Of a DNA stretch of 64,000 bases, positions 33,201-43,730 are shown in pieces (position 1 is the stretch's first letter; each line of letters begins with the position of its first letter). Both the position numbers and the translations under genes were made by a program. This DNA comes from Isoetes taiwanensis (lineage: Eukaryota; Streptophyta; Lycopodiopsida; Isoetales; Isoetaceae). The notes under the pieces were generated by a model. It had not been told where the DNA came from, ran no database searches, and worked only from the letters and a program-made list of their open reading frames with translations. The stretch is from NCBI GenBank assembly GCA_021234155.1, contig JAJEKV010000061.1:4597153-4661152 (forward strand), in the 5' to 3' direction.

Positions 33201-34600
33201 ATTTAAGTTTGTCCTTGTTCAAAAAAGAAAAAAAAACATCATTAGAATTATGAAAGGCATGTGAACTTATAGACCTCTTAATGGAAGGCTCATGAAACAC
33301 CGGAGACAACCTTGACGATTGGTATTTTAGATGTCAAGGGTACAATCATAAATCATACCATTTTATATGCGCTATAGCTAAATGACTCCACAAATAGTTG
33401 CATACCACAAAATGATGCACAAATATAAAACTTATACAAGCATTTCTTTTGTCATTCATCATTCAGAAGATGCACATGGTTTAATAAATGTATGTTTTTC
33501 TAGAAACTACATGGCTAATTTTCGAGATCTTTTGTATTATATTATGAGATATTATTATTAGTCATGTTTGGAATGCAACATGCGAAGGAAGGAGGGGCTG
33601 GGTAAGGTTTGTTGCAATGCATTAACTTTGCACAATTCATGCGGAGGGTTTTTTCGCAGTGATTGGGACCATGATTCTTGCATGGTATTGTATTCAAAAC
33701 CGTATTTAAGGCAATTTGAGCAACTTGCTTGTTTTGAGGCTGTTTTTCTATTTTGGAGGTCTTAGATGGTTTTTATTGTGATAGTATAAAAAAGGAAACA
33801 AATCTGGTGAATTTTAGAAACATGAGAAACCCACACATGATCATGTTAGTTTGTTTATCGTCTGCAGATTGTTGGCTTGGAAATGATTGTTAAGCTTTGG
33901 ATTTGTGGGTGTATATAAGTTTGCAGCAGAGTCTCTTATTTGGACGAAATCGGTATTATGGCCTGGAGAATAGAATCATCCGACACTGTCTGGGGTTAGG
34001 CCATGTAATCCAGACCGCTTGCAGGCCTAATCGCCGCACTGTGCCTGCAGAAGAAGCTTTGATGCTTTTTAATTGCAAAACAACATACCTAGTGCCATAG
34101 CCAGCCGAAGATAAAGTAATCTTCTGGCTTGAGATAGACATGCCGACTGGGTTCCAGAATGCTTGCTTTTGTTGGAGCTTCGTGCCTTCCTGATCCTGCA
34201 GTAAAACTTCATGCTTCATGCTCATGCTGGCATGGCTTCATGCTCTGTTCATGCTCTGCTCGATCCATTGGTTTAGTTTGCACCATTGCAACTTTCATAG
34301 GAATAGAATATTCTATTCTTTCATAGGGGTGAAGCAAAAAAAATCGTGGGCCCTTCATCTAAAACAAGAGAGAGAATATTTCCCTCATCAACGGCCCGCA
34401 ATAAAACATAAAAACATTCCATTAAGTATAAGGCTCACATTATGCATAAATGATACATTTTTATAGGATTGTGCTGGAAGAACATGTTTATTAAATTTAG
34501 ATAGTACTTACACGTTATGAAACATGAATTACCCTCAATCTAAAGTCCATTTATGAGAGCAAGATACATTTGAACATCTAAGACTAGAGTTTTAAGTTTC
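33201..34600. other. spacer
   Basis: No gene recognised. CATGCTCATGCTGGCATGGC is followed by CATGCTCTGTTCATGCTCTG, a short decayed repeat, near 34218-34262. Confidence 0.4.
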
Positions 34601-34619
34601 TTGGGTATTTTAACAATAA

Positions 34620-34905
34620 CAGACGTTATGCTCTGGGGATGACCTATAAATTTACTAGTGCATTTGAAACAATGATGAACATAACCTCATCTGCTTTGAA
34701 GTCTTGAAACTGCATCTGGTGAAAAAGATCGCATACCTCCTTTAAAAAACCATATGGACAATACGTTGCAATTATTGTCTTCGAAGATATAACACTCTTA
34801 TTCATCCAATTAAACGTCAGATGCGTCATCCAGGTTATCAGTCTTCCCATACATATTAAAAGTGCGTTTCCAATGGCAGTTGTTGATTCAAACCCATACT
34901 ATATT
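34620..34905 (-). pseudogene. PPR gene scrap
   Basis: The minus strand reads ESTTAIGNALL, then a shifted NMYGKTDNLDDA, then SKTIIATYCPYGFLKEVCDL and FHQMQFQDFKADEV. These are the end of one PLS PPR motif and most of the next. A frameshift splits them, and nothing PPR-like continues on either side. It is likely a relic of another PLS-type gene. Confidence 0.7.
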
Positions 34906-35520
34906 GCAAAATCTAGAGCTTACAAGAAAAACTAGACAGATAATGATGTTTAGTTGGACTCTCCTTCACTAGCTGAACTGACTAAATGCCATAATAATGG
35001 TGCAATCATGTTTGACCATGATATATAATCCCTTTTCCTGCACTTTGTTACACACATTATGCACACCTTCGAAGCTTCTATTCCTGCAGGTGCTATCACA
35101 GGGGCAGAAATATCACCACATAGTTATAGACTACAGAGTAGGAAGGTGGAGTTTTTTTGGACAAAGCATGTGAGTGAGCAGCTCCACCAGAATTAAACAT
35201 TTATTTCTAGGCCTTTAGGCAAAAATATGGTCGTGAGAGGAGGCCCTATTAAATGGGGTCAATTTGACCCCATGTTGACTCGAGGCGGAAGGCCAGGATC
35301 TGCCCTGCCGACATATTCCTGTGAAGATGCCGTCATTTGACGGCCTTAAATAATACACACTAGAAGCAAGAATACATTCCACTTAAACATTAACCTTAGA
35401 ATAGTCAGATAAATAGTTCTATTTACGTAAATGTAAGCTGTCAATTTTTCTGACCTTTCTACCAATGGTGTGTTGCCACGTGGCATACATTCTTTTACGG
35501 AATGTTTGGCTCTTTTTGAT
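34906..35520. other. spacer
   Basis: Nothing recognised. Confidence 0.4.
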
Positions 35521-35524
35521 GATT

Positions 35525-35635
35525 TGTTTTTCACCTCGCATTCTCAATTTTTACCTTACATTCCAAGTTTTTACCTTACATTCTAACGTTTAACTCTACA
35601 TTCTATAATTTTTACCTTACATTCTCAAACTTTTA
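35525..35635. repeat. tandem repeat of about 22 bp
   Basis: TTTTTACCTTACATTCT and close variants occur five times at about 21-24-bp spacing. Confidence 0.85.
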
Positions 35636-36515
35636 CTGAACTCACACAATCAAAATAATCAAAAAATCAAATTTGACAAGAAAACTTGATTCCATTGAAA
35701 AAGTTGCAACAATGCTGATCAAGTAGATCAGAAAGTTTAGATTCAGAAATCGGCCCAGCACCGTACAGAAAAACAAACTTGGGATCAGCTAGTATGAAGC
35801 ATAAAAAAGGAGCAGATTTGTGGCAGAAAAGGATGGGATTACGAAAACAGAGACCATAGCAAGTGCCCACTTCTAAAATGGGAAAGGGTAAACCCGTTTC
35901 AGCATAAAAATCCTCTGAATATAATTCAAGAGCTCTGCATACTCAAATCTGCCAGAAAGAGGTGGTGTTGGCTGCTTTACCGAAAAATGCTTTGCAAGAA
36001 AACCTGGACGTCCAGGCAAAAAAACTCTGCAGGAACAGGGACGTGGCTTTAAAACTCGGCAAGACTCCAAAACTTGAGAAAAATCTCTTGATAATGAACT
36101 GCACAAGAGATAAACAAGTCGTTAGCATGAAAAATAGGAAACAAAGACAAGAAGAGGACTGTGCTTACAAAAACTCGCCAAGAAACTCCAAAACTCGGCA
36201 TACTACTTCAAAAATCGACAAAGATCTCATGAAGCTTGGCAAGAACAGTCGCCGAACCACCTGCAACAAAGATTTGTCGGCATGCAACAAAATATAACAA
36301 AAAATAGAAAAATGGCTCGATGAAGACCTCCGGAACAGACTAGCGCCTTCAAAAACTATGCAGCGCCATAAAAAACAGCCTCAAAATGCCCTAGCGGCAT
36401 AAAAAATGGACTGGCGCCGTTCGAGACGCCATAGCCACGCCATAGCAATTCACGAAGGAGAAGAGAGGGAAAATACCACGTCAGAAAAATTGACAGCTAT
36501 ACATTCACGTTGCAC
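35636..36515. other. spacer with AAACTCGGC words
   Basis: A lysine- and asparagine-rich plus-strand frame (about 35962-36297) comes from repeated AAACTC(G/C)GC and CAAGA words and has no family signature. 36330-36430 has repeated GCGCC and GGCGCC words. I do not call a gene. Confidence 0.45.
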
Positions 36516-36617
36516 GAAAGGCAGGCTGCCTTTAATTCTGCGGGGTCAACTTTTGCCTCCGCGCTGACGCGCGTCGGCAAAAGTTTCCCCCGCAGAATTA
36601 AAGGCAGCCTGCCTTTC
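36516..36617. repeat. 102-bp near-perfect hairpin
   Basis: GAAAGGCAGGCTGCCTTTAA and TTCTGCGGGG at the left pair with CCCCGCAGAATTAAAGGCAG and CCTGCCTTTC at the right. An inner pair (AACTTTTGCC and GGCAAAAGTT) and a GC-rich tip (GCGCTGACGCGCG) extend the stem. Pairing runs almost end to end. It lies about 0.4 kb before the large PPR frame. It could be a tiny MITE or a small-RNA hairpin. Confidence 0.88.
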
Positions 36618-36824
36618 CTGTATACGTCATGCCACCTTGCAGCAACCCTAGGGACATTTTGTAAGACGTGAATGTTATGTGGTGCCACATGGCAGCAATG
36701 GTAATGACATTTTGGTAGTGGGAAATTCGGTAACATAGGAATTTTGCAAGGGGAATTTTAGTAAGAAAATACAATTCGACCCAAACAGAAAGATATTGCA
36801 CAGCGTGGGGGCGAAAAGCACCAC

Positions 36825-36957
36825 ATGTCTAAGTTGCCGCCATTATCCACGTTATATGGTGGATCGATATGGCAATGCATTAAAGCTGGATGCAACAGCG
36901 AAATCAAGACTATGAGGCATCCAGATGCTGGTATAGAAAGTAGAGGCCCAATATTAG
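36825..36957 (+). other. possible upstream exon of the P-type PPR gene
   Basis: An ATG at 36825 opens MSKLPPLSTLYGGSIWQCIK and runs to a strong donor, ATATTAG|GTGAGTAT, at 36957. I could not find an acceptor that joins it in frame to the PPR sequence with confidence, so this is only a candidate. Confidence 0.25.
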
Positions 36958-37027
36958 GTGAGTATCCCTTGCATTGTTTTACATCTGGGAAATAAGCTCC
37001 AATTTGCCGGTCTTCGTTAAAATTAGA

Positions 37028-39472
37028 ATGTATTGTTGTCATGATATTGGCATTTGGAGCGCTTATCATCGGCCCAAAGGAAACTATAGAGAAGATTATG
37101 TTTGGAAGGTTTCTGACTTGGTTGGGGGACTTGTAAGATGCATTGCAGTCACTCATGAAGCTCACCGTCTGGAACATATCAGGGATAAGGTTATTGATTC
37201 AAATTTCCATGAAAACCTGATTGGTGGTAAACAAACTAAGTTAGTAAATAGTGACAGTGATTTCAAGATTTTGTTTGAAAGACTGGCAAAAAGTTGTCAA
37301 TGGCAGGAAATTGATAGGATTTTAGGAGAGGTTTATGAAAAAGGTGGAACCAGGCCGAGCTGTAAAACGTTGAGCAATGTAATTCACCTTGCTGGAAAAG
37401 CTGGGGCTGTTTATTGGGCCTCAAAATACTTCACTAGGATGCAGCAAATTGGGATTCAACCCAGTTATGTTACTTTTGGAATTCTTATGGCTATATACCA
37501 GAAATTCCACTTGATCAAGGAGGCTGAACAAGCATTCGAACTAATGCTGAGTACTGGATGCCATTGCATGAATGCTTATTCTGCCATGATTGTTCTATAC
37601 TGTAGGTCCTCAATGTATGCGAAAGCAGAAAAAATAATTGAAGTTTTGGAGTCTTTTCATCTAGTGCCTGACAGAGCTAATCTTCTAGCACAGATCAATG
37701 TCTTTGCTCAACAGGGAAAAGCTTTAGAGGCCGAGAAAGTTGTGAAAACAATGCAGGAAGCTGGATTATGGCCTCACCTTATTGCCTTGAATTCTTTGAT
37801 CAAGGCCTATGGAGAGGCAGGTTTATATGAGAAAGCTTTGTCTAGCTTTCAGGAGATTTCTAGTGTTGGACTCATGCCAGACGAGGTTTCATTCAATTCC
37901 ATGATTGGAGCCAGCATGAAGGCTGGAAAATTCAAGGATGCCTATCAGTTGTATAAACAAATGCAGAGCTTTGGGTTTAGCCCTAGTAATCCCAACGTAA
38001 CTTCTATTATAAAGATGTGTGAAGAATCGCAGAATGAGAAAATTCTTGAGATTCTCATGCATATGAAGAAAGCTGGTTGCAGGCCAGACGTTGGTGTTTT
38101 GGATGCTATCTTAAGAATTTACAAAAAGGATGAAAAGTTGGATCTTCTTAGATCAATATTAGATTTCATGAAGGAAGCTGGCTGGCTTAGAAGTGGCATG
38201 AGAAGTGATGTTCTATGCCTTCTATACATAGAGTGGAAATTGCCACAGAAAGCTGTAGAATATTTCCAACTTATGAGGAATGGTGGTATTATTCCTAAAG
38301 CATTCCTTTGTCATCGGGTTATTCTTGCGTGCAAGGAGGCTGGGATGTATGCTGACGCTCATAAACTTTTTCTGGAGATGATGGATCTTGGTATTGTTCC
38401 AAGTTTGGACTGTACTTGCACTATTATGGACTTGTATGGACTAATGGGTCATGTTTCAAAAGCTGAGGAGCTCTTTTCAATGCTGAGAAAATCTAAGCAA
38501 AAAATTGACGCAGCATGTTACAATGTGATGATCAATGTATATACACAAGCTGGCTCAGTGAATGACGTCTCACGGATTTTGAGGCTTATGGAGGAAGCAC
38601 ATATACCCCCTGATGCATATACTTTCCATCCATTGTTAAAGCTATATAAAAAATGTAGCATGCATGAGGAGGCCATCAAATCATATAGGAGAATGAGGGA
38701 GATAGGTATTACATTAGATGGCGCCATGTATAACTCCGTGATTAATTACTGTGGGAGGCATCTTCCAGTGGAGGAAGTTGCCCGAATCTTTGAAGACATG
38801 ATGGGGGAGAAGTTGTTGCCTAATACTATTACTTGTAATTTGATGCTTGACATATATGGGAAGGGAGGAGAGCTAGAAAAAGCACAAAGTCTATTGAAGT
38901 TTGCGGAGGAAAATGGTATTGCGGACAGGATATCTTACAACACTCTGATTGATGCTTATGGTAAATATGGGGATCTTAGGAAGATGGAAACTACATTCTA
39001 TGGAATGCAGAATGCAGGCTTTACTGTTTCTCTGGAAGCCTTTAATTCTATGCTGGATGCATATGGGAAAGCAGGAAATTTCAGCAGACTGGAGGAAGTT
39101 TCAGAGAGAATGCAAATGTCAGCTTGTGACCTTGATATTACTACTTATAACATTCTTATCAATGTGTATGGTAAGAAGGGGCTATTAGAAGAAATGGAGA
39201 AAATGCTGACACGAATGCACAAGGTGTCTCTAGTTCCTGATCGCTGGACTTACAATACCCTAATAGGGGCATATGGATGTCTTGGGATGCCAGACGAATC
39301 GGTGCGTATTTTTAAGGAGATGCATGAGGCTGGAACCTGTGCTGATAGGGTAACTTATGTTAATTTGATAGCTGCTTTTGAACGAAGTGGGAATCTTCTT
39401 GAAGCAGCAAGATGGTCTGTATGGATGTCTCAGGCGGGATATTCCAAGTCTGATTCTTATCCATTCTGCTGA
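37028..39472 (+). CDS. P-type PPR protein with 20 motifs, BFA2-like
   Basis: From the first ATG the frame encodes 814 residues; the frame itself opens at 36962, after a stop. P-type PPR proteins bind organellar RNA and protect, cleave or splice it. After about 100 non-repeat residues, twenty back-to-back 34-35-residue motifs run to the end, beginning at TRPSCKTLSNVIHL and ending ADRVTYVNLIAAFERSG, with helix pairs such as ALNSLIKAYGEAGLYEKAL and TYNTLIGAYGCLGMPDESV. The tail LLEAARWSVWMSQAG recalls from memory the C-terminus of Arabidopsis At4g30825 (BFA2, which stabilises the chloroplast atpH-atpF transcript), as does the uninterrupted motif layout. No stops or shifts occur, so the gene looks functional. 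A targeting peptide is not visible; it may lie in an upstream exon. The orthology is inference. Confidence 0.9.
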   Translation: MYCCHDIGIWSAYHRPKGNYREDYVWKVSDLVGGLVRCIAVTHEAHRLEHIRDKVIDSNFHENLIGGKQTKLVNSDSDFKILFERLAKSCQWQEIDRILGEVYEKGGTRPSCKTLSNVIHLAGKAGAVYWASKYFTRMQQIGIQPSYVTFGILMAIYQKFHLIKEAEQAFELMLSTGCHCMNAYSAMIVLYCRSSMYAKAEKIIEVLESFHLVPDRANLLAQINVFAQQGKALEAEKVVKTMQEAGLWPHLIALNSLIKAYGEAGLYEKALSSFQEISSVGLMPDEVSFNSMIGASMKAGKFKDAYQLYKQMQSFGFSPSNPNVTSIIKMCEESQNEKILEILMHMKKAGCRPDVGVLDAILRIYKKDEKLDLLRSILDFMKEAGWLRSGMRSDVLCLLYIEWKLPQKAVEYFQLMRNGGIIPKAFLCHRVILACKEAGMYADAHKLFLEMMDLGIVPSLDCTCTIMDLYGLMGHVSKAEELFSMLRKSKQKIDAACYNVMINVYTQAGSVNDVSRILRLMEEAHIPPDAYTFHPLLKLYKKCSMHEEAIKSYRRMREIGITLDGAMYNSVINYCGRHLPVEEVARIFEDMMGEKLLPNTITCNLMLDIYGKGGELEKAQSLLKFAEENGIADRISYNTLIDAYGKYGDLRKMETTFYGMQNAGFTVSLEAFNSMLDAYGKAGNFSRLEEVSERMQMSACDLDITTYNILINVYGKKGLLEEMEKMLTRMHKVSLVPDRWTYNTLIGAYGCLGMPDESVRIFKEMHEAGTCADRVTYVNLIAAFERSGNLLEAARWSVWMSQAGYSKSDSYPFC

Positions 39473-39689
39473 TCATACATCAGGGGTTAGAGTGTGCTGG
39501 CTAGCAATTCAACTAACACGTGACTTCCTATTTGGAAATGAAGTTATAAGGTTCCCTTGGCATTTTGGCGCACGGCCACACTGAGGAGCAAATTTTATAC
39601 TTTCACCAACATCTACAGTAATAATTCTTGATAATAAAACCTGGGAGGAAACAAATCTTTGGAACTAAATGTTTGGGGACTGCAAATGT
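39473..39689. other. 3' flank of the P-type PPR gene
   Basis: AATAAAA near 39632 could be a polyadenylation signal. Confidence 0.35.
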
Positions 39690-40310
39690 TTGGGGGCTGC
39701 ACAAAATCTATCTGATTTCCATGGGAACTCATGTCGGTGAAGACTCGATGTTTGGGAGCAACTCAACATCATCCAGCCACTAAAGGTACTCTTTTGTGAT
39801 TTGGCACTTCCAGAGATTTCAAACTAAAAATAGTGAACATTCATGAAAAACTGTTATCCTGACAGCAGTGCTAATAACTGATTAGTATGCAAGTTTTCTA
39901 AGATATTGGTATCTTTGTTCAAACAGGATAGGATATGAAGAGAGAAGGACAGCTTACTATATTTGTGAAGTCAAACCAGGACCTGGTTTCATAAACGTAA
40001 GAATCTTGAGAAGATTTATTGTATGCATTAAAGTTGCTTGATCCTTTAGCTTGTTCTTACCCCTACCTCTTGCAGGTTTCATAGGGATCTCGCTGGACTT
40101 GGTCTGGCATGGGGTAACTATGTTTCATAATTTTCCATGACTTATGCACGATTGGTTCATGGCACTTATCGTTGACGCGAAAACTTATATGCCCTTGTTT
40201 TAACCATTTTTCCTAATACAAAAAGTAAGTGGCAGAAGATCAATCAACACAGAAACTAGGTTTCCTGAAAATTACTTGCTCATATCTGAAGAGGTACATT
40301 AGACTTGCGA
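39690..40310 (+). repeat. duplicated block, copy 2
   Basis: Partner of 30881-31420. Clearest matches are CCATGGGAACTC, TCATCCAGCC-CTAAAGGTA, GAACATTCATGAA, GACAGCAGTGCTAATAACTG, TGTTCAAACAGGA, GTGAAGTCAAACCAGG and AACCATTTTTC. Both copies start within about 0.8 kb of a PPR stop codon on the same strand. Confidence 0.75.
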
Positions 40311-40820
40311 GCTGGCATGACTTGAGACCGATTTTAGCCAACTTTGTTATCGAGCCTTGTTGACTTGTGCCTCGTGGCAATGTATCTCATTATGAACCAA
40401 AGAAATCAGTAAATGTAGATATAATGTATACAGGCAGGTATCAAAAATTCAAAATAGTTTTGGAAGTTTCATGAATTTTGTCTTTTCAAAGAATGTCATA
40501 CCCGATTTCTCTAAGTGATGGAATTCCAAAGAAGGAAATCCTTATTTTTCACAATATTTTTTCAAAATAAGATTGGATATGTAGGGGGCGTTATATTCCT
40601 TACCATGTGGGATTTCTAAAAGAATGAGTGGATTTTAAAGAAGGAAATCCTTATTTTCCACAATTTTTTCCAAATTGGGATTGGACACTTAAGGGACCGT
40701 CATATGTCCCTATGGGATGTTACCATGCAGTGTGATGTAAAAATACTATAAATCACATCACTGTACAGTTTGTCAACATGCTTATTAGTGCCAAGTTTTT
40801 TTCCTGTTTTCTCTATGTGC
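40311..40820. other. spacer with a local duplication
   Basis: AAAGAAGGAAATCCTTATTTT followed by CACAAT is repeated near 40530 and 40638, each followed by GGGATTGGA-like words. No gene. Confidence 0.5.
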
Positions 40821-40824
40821 TACA

Positions 40825-41280
40825 TTATTCCAAATGAGGTGCGCCCTAGACAAACTTGATCGTTGGATCGATCGATCCTACGGCCAGACTATATGCTGGA
40901 GTCTTTGAGTGCCTCTTGTTTCAATTATGGTAATTTATGATTGGGGGCGCTATGACTTTAAAATATGAAATATGGGCTCGTCTTAGGTTTGGAATATAAA
41001 GTATGCAGACTCGAACCTCTATATGGGTTCACTTAAGATTTCAGAATATGAAATACTTTGGGCTCGAACCTCTACCAAAAGTATATCAATGTCCTAATAA
41101 GATTGCTTTTCTATTGAATGGATTCTCTCTTTCTCTCTTTCTTTTTTTCTTTCTTTCTTTCGTTGTTTTTTTTAATTAATAACAACCCATTCAATTATTT
41201 TAGATGTATGATCTATGATTTCAAGAATGGTTATCTATACATCCATGTCAAATTCCCCTGGAACCCCCCTGAGCGCTACA
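40825..41280. repeat. dispersed repeat family A, copy 1
   Basis: AATGAGGTGCGCCCT, GATCGATCCTACGGCC, CCTCTTGTTTCAATTATGG, TTTAAAATATGAAATATGGG, two CTCGAACCTCTA words and AATGTCCTAATAAGA match 45178-45440 in order. The following CAATTATTTTAG, ATACATCCATGTCAAATTCC and CCTGGAACC match 45510-45590. A (CTTT)n stretch sits at 41123-41161. The minus strand contains GGTTCGAGCCC, a good match to an RNA polymerase III B box. Confidence 0.75.
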
Positions 41281-41510
41281 TATTCCTGACAATATAGACA
41301 TTGTTGTTAGCATATCCATTGTCTAAACAAGATAATCCATGGATCATCCTAGCATCCAAAAATGTCTGAAGTTGCTTAAGTACATCGAAGATCTCTATAT
41401 CTACATATCCACTTTTGCACATCTTTGTTCATCCTCCTTACAGACTCCTATAGATGGAGGTACGAGGATTTGAACCTCAAACCCAAACAGCCTCTCCTAA
41501 ACCACCAACA
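41281..41510 (-). other. spacer with tRNA-like T-arm sequence
   Basis: On the minus strand GAGGTTCAAATCCTCGTACC near 41460-41480 folds as a T-arm and matches the pol III B-box consensus. An A-box-like TGGTGGTTTAGGAG lies about 30 bases upstream. I see no complete tRNA cloverleaf; a SINE head or tRNA relic is possible. Confidence 0.35.
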
Positions 41511-41519
41511 TGTTTACAA

Positions 41520-41850
41520 CATCTAAATCACACCTCAAGGAAGAAGCAAAACAAATTATGAAACAAAGGAATTGCATAGCTTGAAAAATTCGAAACCAAT
41601 CTGACTCTGACTCTAACTCTAACTCTAACTCTAACTCTAACTCTAACTCTAACTCTAACTCGAACTAAGAAAATCTGTGCATATACATTGACCATCACAT
41701 TTGTAACACGTAGAATCAAGATTCACTAAAATGAATTGCATCCTTTGGAAAAGTCGAATCTAATCTAACTCTAACTAAGCAAAACTATGTACTTACATTG
41801 AGGCTCTATATCTATGTAACATGCAGTGTCAAGATTCATTAAAAAGAGCT
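41520..41850. repeat. (ACTCTA)n microsatellite in a duplicated unit of about 170 bp
   Basis: 41600-41664 has about ten copies of ACTCTA or ACTCTG. The flanking unit (AGGAATTGCAT-GCTT-GAAAA-TCGAA ... CATTGA ... GTAACA(C/T)G ... TCAAGATTCA) recurs at about 41730-41845 with a short ACTCTA run. It is not the plant telomere repeat TTTAGGG. Confidence 0.85.
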
Positions 41851-42245
41851 CCTACAAGTCCATGACATTGCAAGTCTAATCTAGACTTGGAACAACCACC
41901 AGAAACAATTATCAGTTTGTTGGATACACCCAATGATGACCCCATGGCGAATGAATGCTTTGGATATTATATCCCCATTCCTCACGAGTTGGAAATATTC
42001 TATAGCTTTATGTGGCATTTTCCACTCTACTGTTCTCTTAAGAAAGCCTTTCGTTATATTTAATTTTCCAAAATCTACAATATTATTCCTGTCATTGCCC
42101 CAGAAATTTGAAAACTAGCAACATTTTGTTTTGATTACGGTCATAGATTCCAACAATGCATTCATTCTACATGTAAGAAGAGCTCTAAGTTTGCTTCCAT
42201 TGCCAATCTTAACTCCTTTGCCAGACAGCTAGCTTAGTCCCAACA
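41851..42245. other. spacer
   Basis: Nothing recognised. Confidence 0.4.
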
Positions 42246-42248
42246 AGC

Positions 42249-42640
42249 CATGGAATAAATTACTAATCGCATGTTTCTTATTAGCCATAATGACTTGAGC
42301 TAAACTTGTCCAAAACTTTCGGTGTTTTAGCTAAACTCTACAAATCCCCTCCTCCCCCCCTCTCCCTTTCCCCTCCCCAAATACTTTCTAGCGTTTGCTT
42401 AGCTAAACTAACCCAGAAATTCATCCCAAAACGTTCTGTGGCATGGGCATGCAAGAAAATAAATTACTAGTCAGATATTTCTTATTGCCTAAAATTACTT
42501 TAGCTAAACTCATTTCAAAATTTTCTAAGGCAAACCATACCAATTATCATTCTCTTGCTTTCTAGAGTTTGGCTAAAGAACTCGAAGGTTGGTGTAGGCG
42601 TGAAAAATGTTAAGCTAAACATATCATTTTCTCTCCAATT
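42249..42640. repeat. diverged tandem repeat, TTAGCTAAACT words
   Basis: AATAAATTACTA(A/G)TC, TTTCTTATT, TTTAGCTAAACT, CAAAA-TTTC and CTTTCTAG-GTTTG recur, giving at least two units of roughly 190 bp (about 42255 and 42458). A C-rich pyrimidine tract (42347-42376) sits in the first unit. Confidence 0.6.
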
Positions 42641-43730
42641 TTTCCCATTTACTTTAGCAAACATTCTTTAAAAATGTATTAAAAAATTGTCACACACCTA
42701 AGTTTCATCCCTAAATTATTCTATTCAGCAAGCTTCTTTCAAATCGGGTGTTTCATGGAATTTGTATGTTGTCATTCTATAAAAATGCAAGAATTAATGC
42801 ATTCCATAATATAATATGTTTTATCTAATTTTTCAAAGGTCACTTTTATATTTCCACATCTAATAAGCCCATTGATTAAAAAGCACTGCTCATTCGTCGG
42901 CAACAGAGCCCAAAATGAAATTTTATAATTGCATCCATAGGCTTATCTTCATTTGTCCTTGCCCGTTGCCATAAAAACAAACATGGGACTACTGGAATGA
43001 GAAAAACAGGGATAGGAGCTCTAGACAGACCACCTTGTTGCTTCAAGAATATCTCACTTCATTCAAAAGCAAATACTATCTGAAATTGTGGGTGCATCCC
43101 CATTAGGCTGGAACTAGATTTTTCCTCCTCTTCCACATCGGCAAATCAAGAAGAACCATTTATTGCGACATGATTTTGCCACCAGAAGAAGAGAAAAGAA
43201 TCATCAAAGAGATCTTGCAAGAAGACAAAATTCTTGCAGGAGGACAAGTTTGCCCTTGCTAGAAGAGAAACTGAGTTTCAATTTAGATTTTTTGGAAGTA
43301 GGCTGGGACTTCTGAAATGAAATCAATTTTCTCTGCCATGTAGGCTAAAACCAAGAAGAGGATGTTGGTTTTTGTCGTGACTCGCTATGAAGCAAAGAAA
43401 GAGGCCTCTTTCGGTCTAATGGGGATGCATCATGAGAGTATAATTTTACTTTTCTTTTCTTTTTGTGCCCTTTTTTTTAGCAGGCTTGTAACCTACCCTA
43501 CAACTATTGCTGCAATTCTAAGCTAGATGCATTTGATTGCAGGCACGACAAGGGATCTGCGTATTAAAGAGTTCGTTGATCGATGAAGGGTACACGGAGC
43601 TGCAGTCCTTTATCTTGGCATTTGAAAAACCCTTTCGTTTCTTCTCAAGTCCAGCAATCCCCCTGCGTTGGGACACAAATCCAGCAGAAAGTAATGCAGA
43701 CTATTTGGGCATAGAGAGAAGAGTTCTTCC
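42641..43730. other. spacer
   Basis: No gene recognised. Confidence 0.4.

Noticed and set aside
35962-36297. 111-codon basic frame
   Set aside because: Composed of repeated AAACTCGGC and CAAGA words with no domain; adjacent to other simple repeats.
41281-41510. A tRNA gene
   Set aside because: A T-arm and B box are visible, but no acceptor or anticodon stem could be built; at most a tRNA-derived relic.
41600-41664. Interstitial telomere array
   Set aside because: The unit is ACTCTA, not CCCTAAA/TTTAGGG or a known plant variant.
41528-41719. Minus-strand frame with an RV run
   Set aside because: Produced by the (ACTCTA)n microsatellite.
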